NCBI RefSeq assembly: GCF_018613605.1
Contig: NZ_JAGGPU010000011.1
Span: forward strand, 62,001 to 126,000
DNA from: Pedobacter sp. ISL-64
GTDB lineage: Bacteria > Bacteroidota > Bacteroidia > Sphingobacteriales > Sphingobacteriaceae
Direction: 5' to 3'
DNA length: 64,000 bases
A model generated the notes under the pieces. The model saw only the letters and a program-made list of their open reading frames with translations, searched no databases and was not told where the DNA came from. Positions within the stretch are counted from its first letter, which is position 1, and each line of letters opens with the position of its first letter. A program made the translations under genes and the position numbers. Below, in pieces: positions 1-10,400 of this stretch.

Positions 1-140
1 CTCAGAAAAAGAAGCAAAATTGACTTTTTAAGAAAAGCATAGCTGCTGAAATAAGGTTTCATCATTCCTTTTCCATCTTATATAATCAGGTCTTTGCTTT
101 GATAAATAAATACTAATTTTGCGCTCTAATTTTTATAATA

Positions 141-1142
141 ATGAGGCTGGCAATAAATGGTTTTGGTAGAATAGGAAGAACATTTTTACGCTTAGCATTG
201 GCTGAGGGATTTGAAGTAGTGGCGATTAACGACCTGGCAGATGCCAAAACGATGGCTCACCTATTTAAGTACGATACTGTTCATGGTGTTTTCGCAGGGA
301 GTGTTTCTGCAAAACCTGATGCACTGGTAATCAATCAGCTTTCTATTCCGGTTTTCGCTATCAAGGATGCCGATGAATTGCCTTGGTCGGCACTTAGGGT
401 AGATCTGGTTATCGATTGTACAGGTAAAAATCTAACCAAGCCATCAGCAGAAAAACACATTACATCTGGAGCAAAACAAGTGTTGATCTCTGCCCCGGCG
501 GCTGAAGATATCCCGATGGTGGTATTAGGTGTAAACGATCATCAGATTGATTTAACTAGTCCTGTATTATCAAATGCGAGTTGTACAACTAATAATATTG
601 CCCCGATGATTAAGATTTTGAATGACAACTGGGGCGTTGAAGAAGGTTATATTACGACCATCCATTCGATGACAGGTGATCAGAATCTGCATGATGCCAA
701 CCATAAGGACCTGCGCCGTGCAAGGGCGGCTTCATCTTCCATTATTCCAACTACAACAGGGGCAGCAAAAGCCATTACCCATATTTTCCCTGAATTGGAT
801 GGTCGTTTAGGTGGAGCAGGAATCAGGGTTCCGGTTTTAAACGGATCTTTAACTGATTTTACCTGTCTGCTAAAGAAGAAGACAAGCATAGAAGAAATTA
901 ATGCAGCTTTTAAGCACGCTGCACAAAACGAATTGAAAGGTCTTATTGAGTATACTGAAGATCCAATTGTATCAGTCGATATTATAGACAACCCACATTC
1001 CTGTATTTTCGATTCGCTATTAACCTCTATCGTTGGCGATCTGGTTAAAGTGGTGGGCTGGTATGATAACGAATTTGGTTACAGTAGCCGTTTGATCGAT
1101 GTGGTAAAAAAATTGATCAGCTTGGTAAAGCCTAAAACGTAG
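141..1142 (+). CDS. gap: Type I glyceraldehyde-3-phosphate dehydrogenase
   Basis: Cytoplasmic glycolytic enzyme that oxidises glyceraldehyde-3-phosphate to 1,3-bisphosphoglycerate with NAD+ and phosphate. The N-terminal Rossmann motif INGFGRIGR (residues 5-13), the catalytic Cys148 in SNASCTTNN, and the phosphate-binding region with TTTGAAKA and RVPVLNGS are all visible. The length of 333 residues is normal for the family. ATG at 141 fits the conserved N-terminus exactly. A possible Bacteroidota promoter lies just upstream: TTTG at 93-96 and TAATTTTG at 114-121, with a 17-base spacer that is slightly short. It stands alone, but pgk, the next enzyme of the pathway, lies 0.9 kb downstream, so the two are probably co-regulated in a broad sense. 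Confidence 0.96.
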   Translation: MRLAINGFGRIGRTFLRLALAEGFEVVAINDLADAKTMAHLFKYDTVHGVFAGSVSAKPDALVINQLSIPVFAIKDADELPWSALRVDLVIDCTGKNLTKPSAEKHITSGAKQVLISAPAAEDIPMVVLGVNDHQIDLTSPVLSNASCTTNNIAPMIKILNDNWGVEEGYITTIHSMTGDQNLHDANHKDLRRARAASSSIIPTTTGAAKAITHIFPELDGRLGGAGIRVPVLNGSLTDFTCLLKKKTSIEEINAAFKHAAQNELKGLIEYTEDPIVSVDIIDNPHSCIFDSLLTSIVGDLVKVVGWYDNEFGYSSRLIDVVKKLISLVKPKT

Positions 1143-1566
1143 GGCTGGTTTATCGCTTCATTTTAAACGATAGTGTTCCAAAAGAACTCTTTCGGAGGAG
1201 AACCGATGGCGCTGCGAAGCAAAATCTTTTAAATTTCATTTCTATAATTTGCTTCAAAGATCTCTCCACTCCGCATTGCTTCGGTCGAGATGACGCCGAT
1301 TTTTAGAATCTGTCAATGGTAATGATAGAAATTAATTGGTACTGCAAGAAAATGCAAGACGCCCGATTAATTTCTTTCTCCTATAAAGACAGAACAGCCA
1401 TTATTTTCAACTTATTTTAAATACTACCAGGGGAGTATCTAAAATGTTAAAAATTCTAGCCGATATTATTATCGGGTTTCAATTGCTTTATTAACTTTGC
1501 AAACGTTTGCAGTGCATCCAATAGCAATATCTTCACACTTGATGTAAGCTAGCTGATATTAAAAAT
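1143..1566. other. Intergenic region before the GNAT-pgk operon
   Basis: No gene seen in 424 bases. The left part (about 1180-1305) resembles the imperfect palindromic intergenic DNA common in Bacteroidota, with phrases such as TCGGTCGAGATGACG. An inverted repeat with 10-base perfect arms lies at 1327-1336 and 1376-1385. The right end holds the probable promoter and palindrome listed separately. Confidence 0.6.
1492..1511 (+). promoter_or_regulatory. Candidate -7 box overlapped by LacI-type palindromic operator
   Basis: TAACTTTG (1492-1499) matches the Bacteroidota -7 consensus TAnnTTTG. Overlapping its end is TGCAAACGTTTGCA (1498-1511), a perfect 14-base palindrome. The core GCAAACGTTTGC is the same as the centre of PurR/LacI-family operators. 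The position over the probable transcription start would suit a repressor. No clear -33 TTG was found at the usual spacing, so the promoter is less certain than the palindrome. Confidence 0.5.
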
Positions 1567-2004
1567 ATGGTCAAATTTATTCTTCCAGAAGAAGTACTGC
1601 CTTTAAGAAGCCTGGTTTTGCGCAATGGCAAACCATTCGAAGCATGTGTTTTTGAAGGCGATCTTGCCTACGATACCTTTCATCTTGGTTTTTTAAAAGA
1701 TGGAGAAATAAAATCAATTGCCACCTTTATGCGGAACGATTTTTTTCCGGAAGAAGGAGAGGGCTATCAGCTTAGGGGCATGGCCACCCATCCCGATGCA
1801 GTTGGAAATGGTTATGCTGCTGCACTGGTTACTTTTGCCATTGAATACCTGAAAGAATATAAAACCGATTACTTATGGTGTAATGCCCGTTCAACGGCGG
1901 CCGCTTTTTACAAGAAAATCGGCTTCACTACCGAATCGCCGGAGTTCGATATCCCTGGCATTGGTTTCCATTACGAAATGAAATTAAACTTAAATCAAAA
2001 ATAA
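1567..2004 (+). CDS. GNAT family N-acetyltransferase
   Basis: Predicted acetyl-CoA-dependent N-acetyltransferase of the GNAT fold, 145 residues. The acetyl-CoA binding motif is visible around RGMATHPDAVGNGYAAALV (about residues 76-94), followed by the usual late strand and the AAAFYKKIGF segment near residue 115. The substrate cannot be told from the sequence. It ends only 6 bases before the pgk start codon, so it is almost certainly cotranscribed with pgk, although no functional link to glycolysis is known. The ATG at 1567 follows the candidate operator by about 55 bases. Confidence 0.85.
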   Translation: MVKFILPEEVLPLRSLVLRNGKPFEACVFEGDLAYDTFHLGFLKDGEIKSIATFMRNDFFPEEGEGYQLRGMATHPDAVGNGYAAALVTFAIEYLKEYKTDYLWCNARSTAAAFYKKIGFTTESPEFDIPGIGFHYEMKLNLNQK

Positions 2005-2010
2005 TTAAAC

Positions 2011-3204
2011 ATGAATACAATTGACCAGTTTGACTTTAAAGATAAAAAAGCATTAATCAGGGTAGATTTTAATGTGCCTTTAGATGACGAATTTAAAATT
2101 ACAGACGATAAAAGAATCAGGGCGGCTTTGCCAACCATTTCTAAAATCTTAAAAGATGGTGGTGCGGTTATTTTAATGTCTCACTTAGGTCGCCCGAAAG
2201 ATGGCCCTACCGATAAATATTCTTTAAAACACATCTTATCTGATCTATCTGCTCTTGTTGGTGTTGAAGTTAAGTTTGCTGATGATTGTATTGGCGAAAG
2301 CGCAGTAAAACAGGCAGCTGATTTAAAACCAGGTGAAGTTTTATTGTTAGAAAATCTTCGTTTTTACAAAGAAGAAGAAAAAGGTGATGTTGCCTTTGCA
2401 GAAAAATTATCAAAATTAGGCGATGTTTATGTAAACGATGCCTTTGGTACTGCTCACCGTGCACATGCTTCAACTTCAATTATTGCCCAGTTTTTCCCAG
2501 ATGCAAAATACTTCGGTTATTTAATGGCCTCAGAAGTAGAAAATGCAGAGAAAATATTGAACCACGCAGAAAGACCTTTTACTGCAATTATGGGTGGTGC
2601 TAAGGTGTCTGATAAAATTCTTTTGATCGAGAAATTGCTGGATAAGGTAGATAACCTGATTATTGGTGGGGGTATGGCTTACACTTTTGCTAAAGCACAA
2701 GGCGGGGAAATTGGCACCTCATTATTAGAAGCCGATAAACAAGCACTTTCTTTAGAGTTGATCGAAAAAGCAAAAGCAAAAGGCGTAAACCTGATTTTAC
2801 CTGTAGATACAGTAATTGCTGATAAATTTGCAAATGATGCTGATAAAAAAGATGTAGACTCTGGTCAGATTCCTGCAGATTGGATGGGACTGGATATTGG
2901 CCCAAAATCGGTTGCCCTGTTCCAGGATGTAATTAAAAATTCTAAAACCTTGTTGTGGAACGGACCGATGGGCGTTTTCGAAATGGAAAGTTTCCAGGTA
3001 GGTACCAAAGCTGTTGCAGAAGCAGTTGTGGCGGCTACTAAGGATAACGGTGCATTTTCATTGATCGGTGGTGGCGATTCAGCAGCCGCAATTGCAAAAT
3101 TCGGCATGGAAGATGAAGTAAGCTACGTTTCTACTGGTGGTGGTGCTTTACTTGAGTATATGGAAGGCAAAGAATTGCCAGGTGTTAAAGCCATTAATGG
3201 ATAA
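2011..3204 (+). CDS. pgk: Phosphoglycerate kinase
   Basis: Cytoplasmic glycolytic kinase that transfers phosphate from 1,3-bisphosphoglycerate to ADP. The N-terminal signature RVDFNVPL (about residues 17-24), the substrate-binding MSHLGRPK, the hinge-side GGAKVSDK and the C-terminal nucleotide loop SLIGGGDSAAA are all present. The length of 397 residues is normal. It follows the GNAT gene by 6 bases and ends before a strong hairpin terminator at 3226-3264, so the transcript is probably the two-gene unit GNAT-pgk. There is no clear Shine-Dalgarno sequence, as is usual in Bacteroidota. Confidence 0.97.
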   Translation: MNTIDQFDFKDKKALIRVDFNVPLDDEFKITDDKRIRAALPTISKILKDGGAVILMSHLGRPKDGPTDKYSLKHILSDLSALVGVEVKFADDCIGESAVKQAADLKPGEVLLLENLRFYKEEEKGDVAFAEKLSKLGDVYVNDAFGTAHRAHASTSIIAQFFPDAKYFGYLMASEVENAEKILNHAERPFTAIMGGAKVSDKILLIEKLLDKVDNLIIGGGMAYTFAKAQGGEIGTSLLEADKQALSLELIEKAKAKGVNLILPVDTVIADKFANDADKKDVDSGQIPADWMGLDIGPKSVALFQDVIKNSKTLLWNGPMGVFEMESFQVGTKAVAEAVVAATKDNGAFSLIGGGDSAAAIAKFGMEDEVSYVSTGGGALLEYMEGKELPGVKAING

Positions 3205-3225
3205 ATATCAATCTTATATATAAAC

Positions 3226-3264
3226 GGGCCCTTGCAGATCAAATTTGCAAGGGCCTTTGTTTTT
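3226..3264 (+). terminator. Rho-independent terminator after pgk
   Basis: A 10-base perfect stem GGCCCTTGCA / TGCAAGGGCC (3227-3236 and 3246-3255) has a 9-base loop and is followed by a T-rich run. Confidence 0.85.
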
Positions 3265-3486
3265 AGATGATTTCAACTTACGCTGTTTTGTACATGGGTT
3301 AGCACACGTGTTTATTAAGACTTATCGTTATAACGGTACAGCAGTCTTGTAACGATGCTGTGTAGGAGCGAAGCACTACTTGTGCTTAAAACAAATAAAT
3401 CATACCTTACTGGCAATTTACCTTGGCCTGTAACTTATTGGTCCTGGGTTATAAAACATCAGGTACATAATAATCAAATTACATTT

Positions 3487-4461
3487 ATGAGAAAAAAAAT
3501 CTTTTTGTTTAGTATAAGCTGTCTGCTCCTTGCAGGTCTGTCTCAAAAAACATTTGCTGCAACAGTAACGATACCCGATAACATTAAACTTGCTGTTGAG
3601 CCTGTAGCATTGATTGGCCGTTGGGACATTACCGTTGATGTAAACGGAAAACCGGCGCCAGCTTGGTTGGAAGTAAAACTATCAGGTTATAAAACTTTAG
3701 TGGGGTACTTTGTATCTACCGCCGGTAGTGCGCGTCCGGTATCGGAAGTGAAGTTTGATAATGGAAAATTTAGGTTCGAAATCCCGCCACAATGGGAAAG
3801 CGGTTCTTCGAATTTAGTTATCGACGGCACCATGGGCGACGCAGGGATTCAGGGAACAATGACCAATTGCGATGGTAAACAATATAGCTGGAAAGGCGTT
3901 AAGGCACCTTACCTGAAAAGAACGGCAGCACCAGTTTGGGGCAAACCTGTCAATTTGTTCAATGGCAAGGATCTGTCTGGCTGGAAAGCCAGCGGACAAA
4001 ACCAATGGATTGTGAAAAACGGTATTTTAACTAGCCCGAAAGCAGGTTCAAATCTGATCTCTGAACAGAAGTATAATGATTTTAAACTTCATGTAGAATT
4101 CAAATACGCCAAAGGCGGAAACAGTGGGGTATACCTAAGAGGCCGTTACGAGGTGCAGATTGAGGACAGCAAAAAAGATGCACACCCTAACAGCGTGCTA
4201 TTCGGTGGCATTTATGGATTTTTAACCGCCAATGAAATGGTTACGCTTGGCCCGGATGAATGGCAACGTTACGATATTACCCTTATTGGCCGTTTGGTAA
4301 CAGTGGTAGCCAATGGTAAAACCATCATCAGTAACCAGGAAATCCCGGGCATTACCGGAGGGGCATTGGATAGTAATGAGGGAGAGCCCGGGCCTATTTA
4401 TCTTCAGGGAGATCATGAACCGATCGAATACCGGAAAATCGTTATTACACCGGCGAAATAA
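3487..4461 (+). CDS. Secreted DUF1080 (3-keto-disaccharide hydrolase-like) protein
   Basis: Exported protein of about 324 residues. The ATG at 3487 is preferred because it begins a clean signal peptide (MRKKIFLFS followed by a hydrophobic core, cleavage after TFAA); an upstream in-frame extension lacks one. The C-terminal half, starting at KPVNLFNGKDLSGW, is the DUF1080 domain, a concanavalin-like beta-sandwich now known in some members as a 3-keto-disaccharide hydrolase. The N-terminal half (VALIGRWDITVDVNGKPAP) is a separate small beta domain. Many Bacteroidota encode such proteins for polysaccharide or glycoside breakdown. No partner genes lie next to it, so the substrate is unknown. A weak hairpin with a T-rich tail lies at about 4475-4500. 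Confidence 0.8.
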   Translation: MRKKIFLFSISCLLLAGLSQKTFAATVTIPDNIKLAVEPVALIGRWDITVDVNGKPAPAWLEVKLSGYKTLVGYFVSTAGSARPVSEVKFDNGKFRFEIPPQWESGSSNLVIDGTMGDAGIQGTMTNCDGKQYSWKGVKAPYLKRTAAPVWGKPVNLFNGKDLSGWKASGQNQWIVKNGILTSPKAGSNLISEQKYNDFKLHVEFKYAKGGNSGVYLRGRYEVQIEDSKKDAHPNSVLFGGIYGFLTANEMVTLGPDEWQRYDITLIGRLVTVVANGKTIISNQEIPGITGGALDSNEGEPGPIYLQGDHEPIEYRKIVITPAK

Positions 4462-4536
4462 TTATCTTTTATAGAGGGCTTGGATTTTCCAGGCCTTTAT
4501 CGTTACTAAAGGGCCAGTCACATATAAAAGAAGATG

Positions 4537-5283
4537 TTAATTTGGGTTTTTGATAAGTTTTTCAATAATCTCAGTAAAATAATTATCGTCAACGGCAGTG
4601 ATGTTTCCCTTGATATTTATTGGATAACCTTCTTGGATATACCTCAGTATGCCATATCTGTCGATAAAAAGGTTCTTGGGAAGTGCACTAACTTTGAGTT
4701 TCTTTACATAAGTTTTACCATCCACTAATATCTGAAAGTTAAAATCTTTATTTTTTAAAAAGTCAAATAAGTGATCGTTTGCGACATTATTCTCAGTAAT
4801 CGCGATAAAATTCATTCTGTCTTTATATCTCTGCTTAAGCTTGCTTAGTTGAGGCATTTCGGCAATACATGGGGCGCAATAGGTAGCCCAAAAGTTTATA
4901 AGTGTAGGTTTGCCTAAAAGCTCCTTAGCGTGTATTTCCTTACCATTCATATCTTTCAATTTGAAGGAAGGAAGCCTCTGATTTAGCAATAAAAATGTAG
5001 AATCTTGTTTATATGTAAATCTAAGTTCTTGAGAATCCTTAACTGAAGATTTCTTTGATACCAAAAGATTAATGTAATTGATCACTGTATCATTTTTTAC
5101 GACTTTATGATAAATGACGGCCGTCATTTCAAAAGCAGACGGTAATGTTTTTTTTGCTGAATTGAGGTGACGTTTTATCTCATTAGCCTCAATGAAAGAG
5201 CCATTGTTAAGTGTGTATAAATTGTATTGTGAATAGCCTTTAACTGCTAAGAGGAAAAAAACTAGCGTTATCATTTTTTTCAT
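4537..5283 (-). CDS. TlpA-like thioredoxin family protein
   Basis: Exported thiol-disulfide oxidoreductase-like protein of 248 residues. It has an N-terminal signal peptide (MKKMITLVFFLLAVKGYSQ), a region of about 80 residues without recognisable motif, then a thioredoxin/AhpC-TSA fold with LPSFKLKDMNGKEI near residue 104. The active site is WATYCAPC (Cys136 and Cys139), and the cis-proline loop is SALPKNLFID. This order fits periplasmic TlpA/ResA-type proteins that reduce disulfides in exported or heme-ligating proteins. It lies tail-to-tail with the DUF1080 gene and has no operon partner. Substrate unknown. Confidence 0.85.
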   Translation of the reverse strand: MKKMITLVFFLLAVKGYSQYNLYTLNNGSFIEANEIKRHLNSAKKTLPSAFEMTAVIYHKVVKNDTVINYINLLVSKKSSVKDSQELRFTYKQDSTFLLLNQRLPSFKLKDMNGKEIHAKELLGKPTLINFWATYCAPCIAEMPQLSKLKQRYKDRMNFIAITENNVANDHLFDFLKNKDFNFQILVDGKTYVKKLKVSALPKNLFIDRYGILRYIQEGYPINIKGNITAVDDNYFTEIIEKLIKNPN

Positions 5284-5457
5284 TGTACTGTGAAAAATTT
5301 AACAGCTAAGTTAACCTATTTTACAATAGTAATTTTGTGGCGGAGATTTTTGTTAGCTCATAGGAAGATATTTAACTGATATGGTAGCTGTCGTATTGCC
5401 TCGTCCTGAAATTCCTCCCTTTATGCAATTAGTAAATAAATTGTAGACTTTAATATC

Positions 5458-7044
5458 TTAGAACGTTTCTAAACCCGTATTTAGCAATAACATATACACA
5501 GCCAGGTAACACACCAAAAATGCTGTCGATAAGGCAAAATAGCGGGTTACCTTATAACTGCCTTTTTTAAAGGGAAGGAGAAATAAGATATTGAACATTT
5601 CAGATAACAATGCACATATAAAATTCAGGCATACCATTACGCAGCTAAAGGCCACTACAAAAATGGCTGGCTGGATAACAATTCCTGAAGGAAGGCCATA
5701 GAGTGCACCCATCATAAAACTAATCGGAAGAATAATCGAAGCATATTTTAATCCCGATTTAAACTGTAAGAGAAAGTACTTGCCGAGTTTCGGAAGCGGC
5801 GTTTTTGTTTTCGCTGGTTTTAATTCTTTTTCAACAGCAGGGGTTTCCAATGCCTCATCTAAAGCTGCTTCATTTGTTTTTCGTTTTTTGCCTTTCTTTT
5901 GTTTCTTATAACGTGGCCACCAGATTATAAAACCTGTAATAAAAAGTGCAAGGGGCATTAAACCAGCAATAATGGCGATAATCTGTGTTGGCCTGCCGCC
6001 AAAGCTCCCGTAGTGGATTGGTGTTAACCAGCTGAGATAAGCATTACCAACATTAGGGAAATCCTTCCGGCTGTTCAACATTACTTTGCCTGTATATTGA
6101 TCAACAACGAGCATTTCTCTTTTTCCAACGCTAGGTAGGTTTCCGCTCACTACATCCAAACGATAAGTTCCTGTTTTGTCGGCCGGAAAAGCAATCCCGC
6201 CAATATAACCATTAGGCATTTTTTCTTTAGCTGCGGCAACAATCTGTTTAAGGGGAAGTGGTACCGCCTGTGCATGCCATGCCGATTTAGCGCCTAACAA
6301 TTTGGCAACACCCTGCGGAGACTTCCCGCTAAGCAGGAACAGCAGTGGGATAATGAGGGTAGAAAAAGTAATAGAAAAACCGGTAAGGCTGAGTATGGCC
6401 ACAATGGGAGAGGAGTAAAAACCGAGTGAATTGTGCCAATCGTAATTTTGCCGCTTAAACGATCCGCTAAATCTTACGGTAAGCGCTGATTTTAACTGTT
6501 TCCATTTCTTAGGGATCCATAAACGCAGGCCAGAAATGGTTAAAATTAAAAGGCAGAGGGAAGCTAGTCCGCAGATATAACGCCCCGCAACAGGGATAAG
6601 CAATGTCCGGTGAAGTTCGGTAACCACATGGATAAAAGAGCTGGTATGTATTCTTTTACCCGTTGTTTTTCCGGTATATGGATTAATAAAAGTTTCTCCA
6701 CCACTTTTTAAATTCAGAACGCTGTAAGCTTCATTGGGGTTTTTGAAGTTGTTAAGCATCAGATAATCTATTTTTAGTTCGGGATAGTTTTTCCTGATCA
6801 AGGGTACAATATCCTCAACGGGCATTTTTTGTTTCTTTGCAATTACCTCGAACAGGGTAGGATTCAGGGCACGGTCAATCTCATCCTGAAAAACCAAAAT
6901 ACTACCGGTAACACCTACAAAAGCTACAATTGCTCCTGCAATAATACCAACATAAAGATGCCATTTGCCAAACCACCGTTTCTGGTGTTTTGCCCAGTTT
7001 AAACTTTTAGGATTCTGTTCTGATTTCATTTTTGAGTGTTGCAT
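5458..7044 (-). CDS. PepSY-associated transmembrane protein (iron-uptake type)
   Basis: Inner-membrane protein of about 528 residues. It has an N-terminal helix (WHLYVGIIAGAIVAFVGVTG), PepSY-type periplasmic segments, and further membrane helices near residues 155-175, 210-240, 355-380 and in the last 120 residues. This layout is that of the PepSY_TM/PiuB family, often found with TonB receptors and thought to reduce or process iron-siderophore complexes. A Lys/Glu-rich cytoplasmic stretch separates the last two membrane blocks, and the C-terminal membrane block is extra relative to minimal members. ATG at 7044 or at 7029 are both possible starts. It is divergent from the SusC gene by about 0.4 kb. 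Confidence 0.82.
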   Translation of the reverse strand: MQHSKMKSEQNPKSLNWAKHQKRWFGKWHLYVGIIAGAIVAFVGVTGSILVFQDEIDRALNPTLFEVIAKKQKMPVEDIVPLIRKNYPELKIDYLMLNNFKNPNEAYSVLNLKSGGETFINPYTGKTTGKRIHTSSFIHVVTELHRTLLIPVAGRYICGLASLCLLILTISGLRLWIPKKWKQLKSALTVRFSGSFKRQNYDWHNSLGFYSSPIVAILSLTGFSITFSTLIIPLLFLLSGKSPQGVAKLLGAKSAWHAQAVPLPLKQIVAAAKEKMPNGYIGGIAFPADKTGTYRLDVVSGNLPSVGKREMLVVDQYTGKVMLNSRKDFPNVGNAYLSWLTPIHYGSFGGRPTQIIAIIAGLMPLALFITGFIIWWPRYKKQKKGKKRKTNEAALDEALETPAVEKELKPAKTKTPLPKLGKYFLLQFKSGLKYASIILPISFMMGALYGLPSGIVIQPAIFVVAFSCVMVCLNFICALLSEMFNILFLLPFKKGSYKVTRYFALSTAFLVCYLAVYMLLLNTGLETF

Positions 7045-7457
7045 TCCCTCATGCAGTATTGGTTGGTTTATGCCTACAAAGAAATCGTTTTAATTGCTTT
7101 TATCCAAATTATTTTTAATGAGTCTAAATAATGATTTAAATAAAATTATATCTCCATCCTAATAGATCCTTTATACTTTTTGCTTCGATAAACCCCAACA
7201 ATACTGTAAATGCCTGGGCAGAGAAGGAGGTAAAGTTCACGTAGATAGCCCTGATATGGTTTATTTGGTGTTTCAGGTCATATTTTATTCACCAGCAAGG
7301 GCAAAGGCAAAAAAAACATTGTAAACAATCAAATTAGTGGTAGTTGCGGCTAGGTATTCTTCTGAGATTTATCCTAACAGCATGGATTGTTTTGTTGTGC
7401 TCCAAACTAACCAGCAAAAAACCAAACAAAAAAACTAACCAACCAAAGAATCAGATT
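7045..7457. other. Divergent intergenic region between PepSY gene and susC-like gene
   Basis: About 410 bases without a convincing gene. The reading frame of the SusC gene is open upstream to 7344 but encodes no signal peptide there, so it is treated as leader. No confident promoter pair was found. Confidence 0.5.
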
Positions 7458-10400
7458 ATGAAACAGGTATTACAAATGCACTTAAGGGTGCTCGGAATCG
7501 TCTTCATCTTACTGCAGTCCTATCATGTATTTGCGCAGGTAAAAATATCGGGAAAAGTAGTTGATGCAGAAGGGAAAATTCCATTGGCAGCCGCCACAAT
7601 TACTGTTACCGGAGGTGCTGCATCCTCGGTAAAAGCAGATGAGTCAGGCCGGTTTACAATAGCTGTACCCAGTGGCGCATTGCTAAGAATTACAATGACC
7701 GGTTATAAAGCGGTAACTGTTACGCCTCAACAGGGAATAGTAATAGAAATGGTCTCTACCGCTATTAATTTAGGTGAAACCGTCATTGTGGGTTATACGA
7801 AACAGAAGAAAGAACTTTTGAGCGGGTCTGTCGCTTCTGTTAAATTTAAAGAGACAGACACCGAAATCCCGACTACATCAGTGGGTAACTTATTAGCGGG
7901 CAGAATGCCGGGCTTATATGTCTCCACGCCTAGCGGGATACCAGGAGCACAGCCCAGCATTCGCATCAGAACGCCAAGCTCATGGAATACAGCCCCGGTT
8001 TTATATGTAATTGACGGAAAAGTAACCAGTGATGCCGCAGAATTCAACAATTTAAGTCCAAATGAAATTGAAGATGTAACCATTTTAAAAGACGCAGCGA
8101 CTACCGCTGCTTATGGTGCCCGTGCAGGTGGGGGAGTGATGTTGATTACCACCAAACACGGTAAGGCCGGAAAAGCATCTGTAAACTATTCGGTGAATAC
8201 TGGAAAAGATGTCCGTGGAAATAACATGGAGCTAACCAGTATCATGGAGTGGGGAGTGATTCAAAACAGAATTTGGGGCGAAGCTGGCGGACCGGCAAAT
8301 ACTCCCTGGACCGCGGATGCAAAAGCATACTTTCAGGATGCGGATTTTGGTGGCGGCAAGGGCTACGGTTTTAATGCCTTAAAAGATGTTTATGTCGATC
8401 CCTCTATTACTACACATAATTTAAGTGCTTCGGGAGGGACGGATAAACTTCAGTATTTTATCGGCGGCTCTTATGTAAATCAGGAAACTTTTATCAAAAA
8501 CACCAACGAAAAAAAGTACAACGTCAGGGCAAATATAACGGCTAGCCTTACCAAAGATGTAACCGTTTTCGCCGGCTTTAGCATAAACAATAATAAATTT
8601 AATGCCCCTCAGGGCGACTGGTCAGGAGATATGTTTCCTAAACTTTTGGTATGGCAGCCATATATGCCCTCGTTTACGGCTTCGGGCGACCCAGTGTATT
8701 ACTTCTGGATTACCAATAAACCAGGTGAAGCACAAGGATTGGCAGGCTACAATAAGTCAGAGGTCACCAAATCTATTGCGAATTTAAATTTAACTTATAA
8801 AGCCCCTTTTTTGGAAGGATTAAGTGCTAAAGTGGGGTATATAAAAAGCTTTACGAACACCAATCAAAAAATATATTCGCATCCTTTTACCTATTATGAA
8901 CTGAAACAGATTACACCCGTTATCTGGGATTTGAATACCGTTGTAGGAAAAAGTCTTACACAACATTCGAATTCTATAGAAAAACTATCTGCCTGGAACC
9001 AGGAGGAACAACTGAACTTTCAGTTAAACTTTGAACGAAATTTTGGCAAACATCACGTAAACGCGGCACTGGTATACGAACGTCAGGAACGTTCAGGCGA
9101 CGGTATTGATGCGGCCATCAATGGTTTTCCTATTTATACAACTGACCAGTGGTGGGCTTCTACCGGAGGAGCAGGTGTGGTAAACGGTACGGCAACAAAA
9201 AGTATCAGCAATACCTATGGTTTCGAGGTAACAACCGGTCGTAAATCGTATGTTGGACAATTTGCTTACGATTATGGAGATAAGTATATCGCTACTTTCA
9301 CTTATCGTTATGATGGTTCGGTAATTTTTGCCCCGGATAAACGTTGGGGATTCTTTCCTGCTGGTTCTGCAGCCTGGGTGATCTCTAAAGAAAACTTTTT
9401 TAGAAATGTAAAAGGAATCGAATCATTAAAATTAAAGGCTTCTTTTGGAATAACAGGTAATGATAACGTAGCACGCTGGCAATATGAAGATAAATATGTT
9501 CCTGGAGGCAGTGCATTTTTTGGCGAGTCGCCTGCACTTAACCCTGGGATACGATATGATGTATTACCCAATCCCGACATTACCTGGGAAAAATACCAGA
9601 ATAAAAATATAGGGATCGATATTAGTTTCTTAAAACATTTTACGGCCTCAGCTGAGTACTGGCATAACCTTACCTACGATATTCTGGCTGCAAAGATCCA
9701 GTCTACCCCACCAACCTTTAGCCGCCCTTTACCATCTGTAAATTATGGCAAAATGAAAGCAAGCGGTATTGATATTGGCCTGAACTACAACAACAGGGTC
9801 GGCGAATTTAATTATAGCGTAGGTGCGAATTTTACTTATGGCGATTCATGGTATGTGATGAGAGACCAGAATGTAACTTACGATTATCAGGATATACTCA
9901 AAGAGGGGCGTTCTGCGAATATGATTACAGGTTACACCGTTGATAAGATGCTCAGGTCGCAGGCAGATGTGGATGCTTTACTAGCGGCTAAACCAGGATA
10001 TACTTTCAATGGCATTGCGCCTAAACCCGGACAGCTGGCCTATGTGGATTTTAACGGTGATAATAAAATCAACGACAATGACATTACCGTGCTAAATAAT
10101 AGCAATAATGCCAAAGTAGTAGGTTTAAATTTAACTGCAGAGTGGAAGGGAATAAGTGTGAATGCCAATTTCAACGGTTCGTTCGGTTATAAAAAATCTT
10201 TTAATGATTTATCCGGAGGCGTAGAATGGAACAGGATGTGGCGCCCTTGGTACAATGAGTCATGGAGCCCGGAAAATCCTGATAACTCCTGGTTGCCTTA
10301 TCGTTACAGTGCAAATGATGCCGTAAGAGGTGTTAATACAGCAGGAAGTAATTTCTGGCTGGCAGATGCAAGTTTTCTACGGCTGAAATTTTTGAATGTT

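Noticed and set aside
4534..4728. Open frame of 64 codons opposite the thioredoxin-like gene
   Set aside because: It is the reverse shadow of a well-supported coding region.
7344..7457. Extended start of the SusC-like gene at 7344
   Set aside because: The added 38 residues break the signal peptide; the Met at 7458 gives a standard one.
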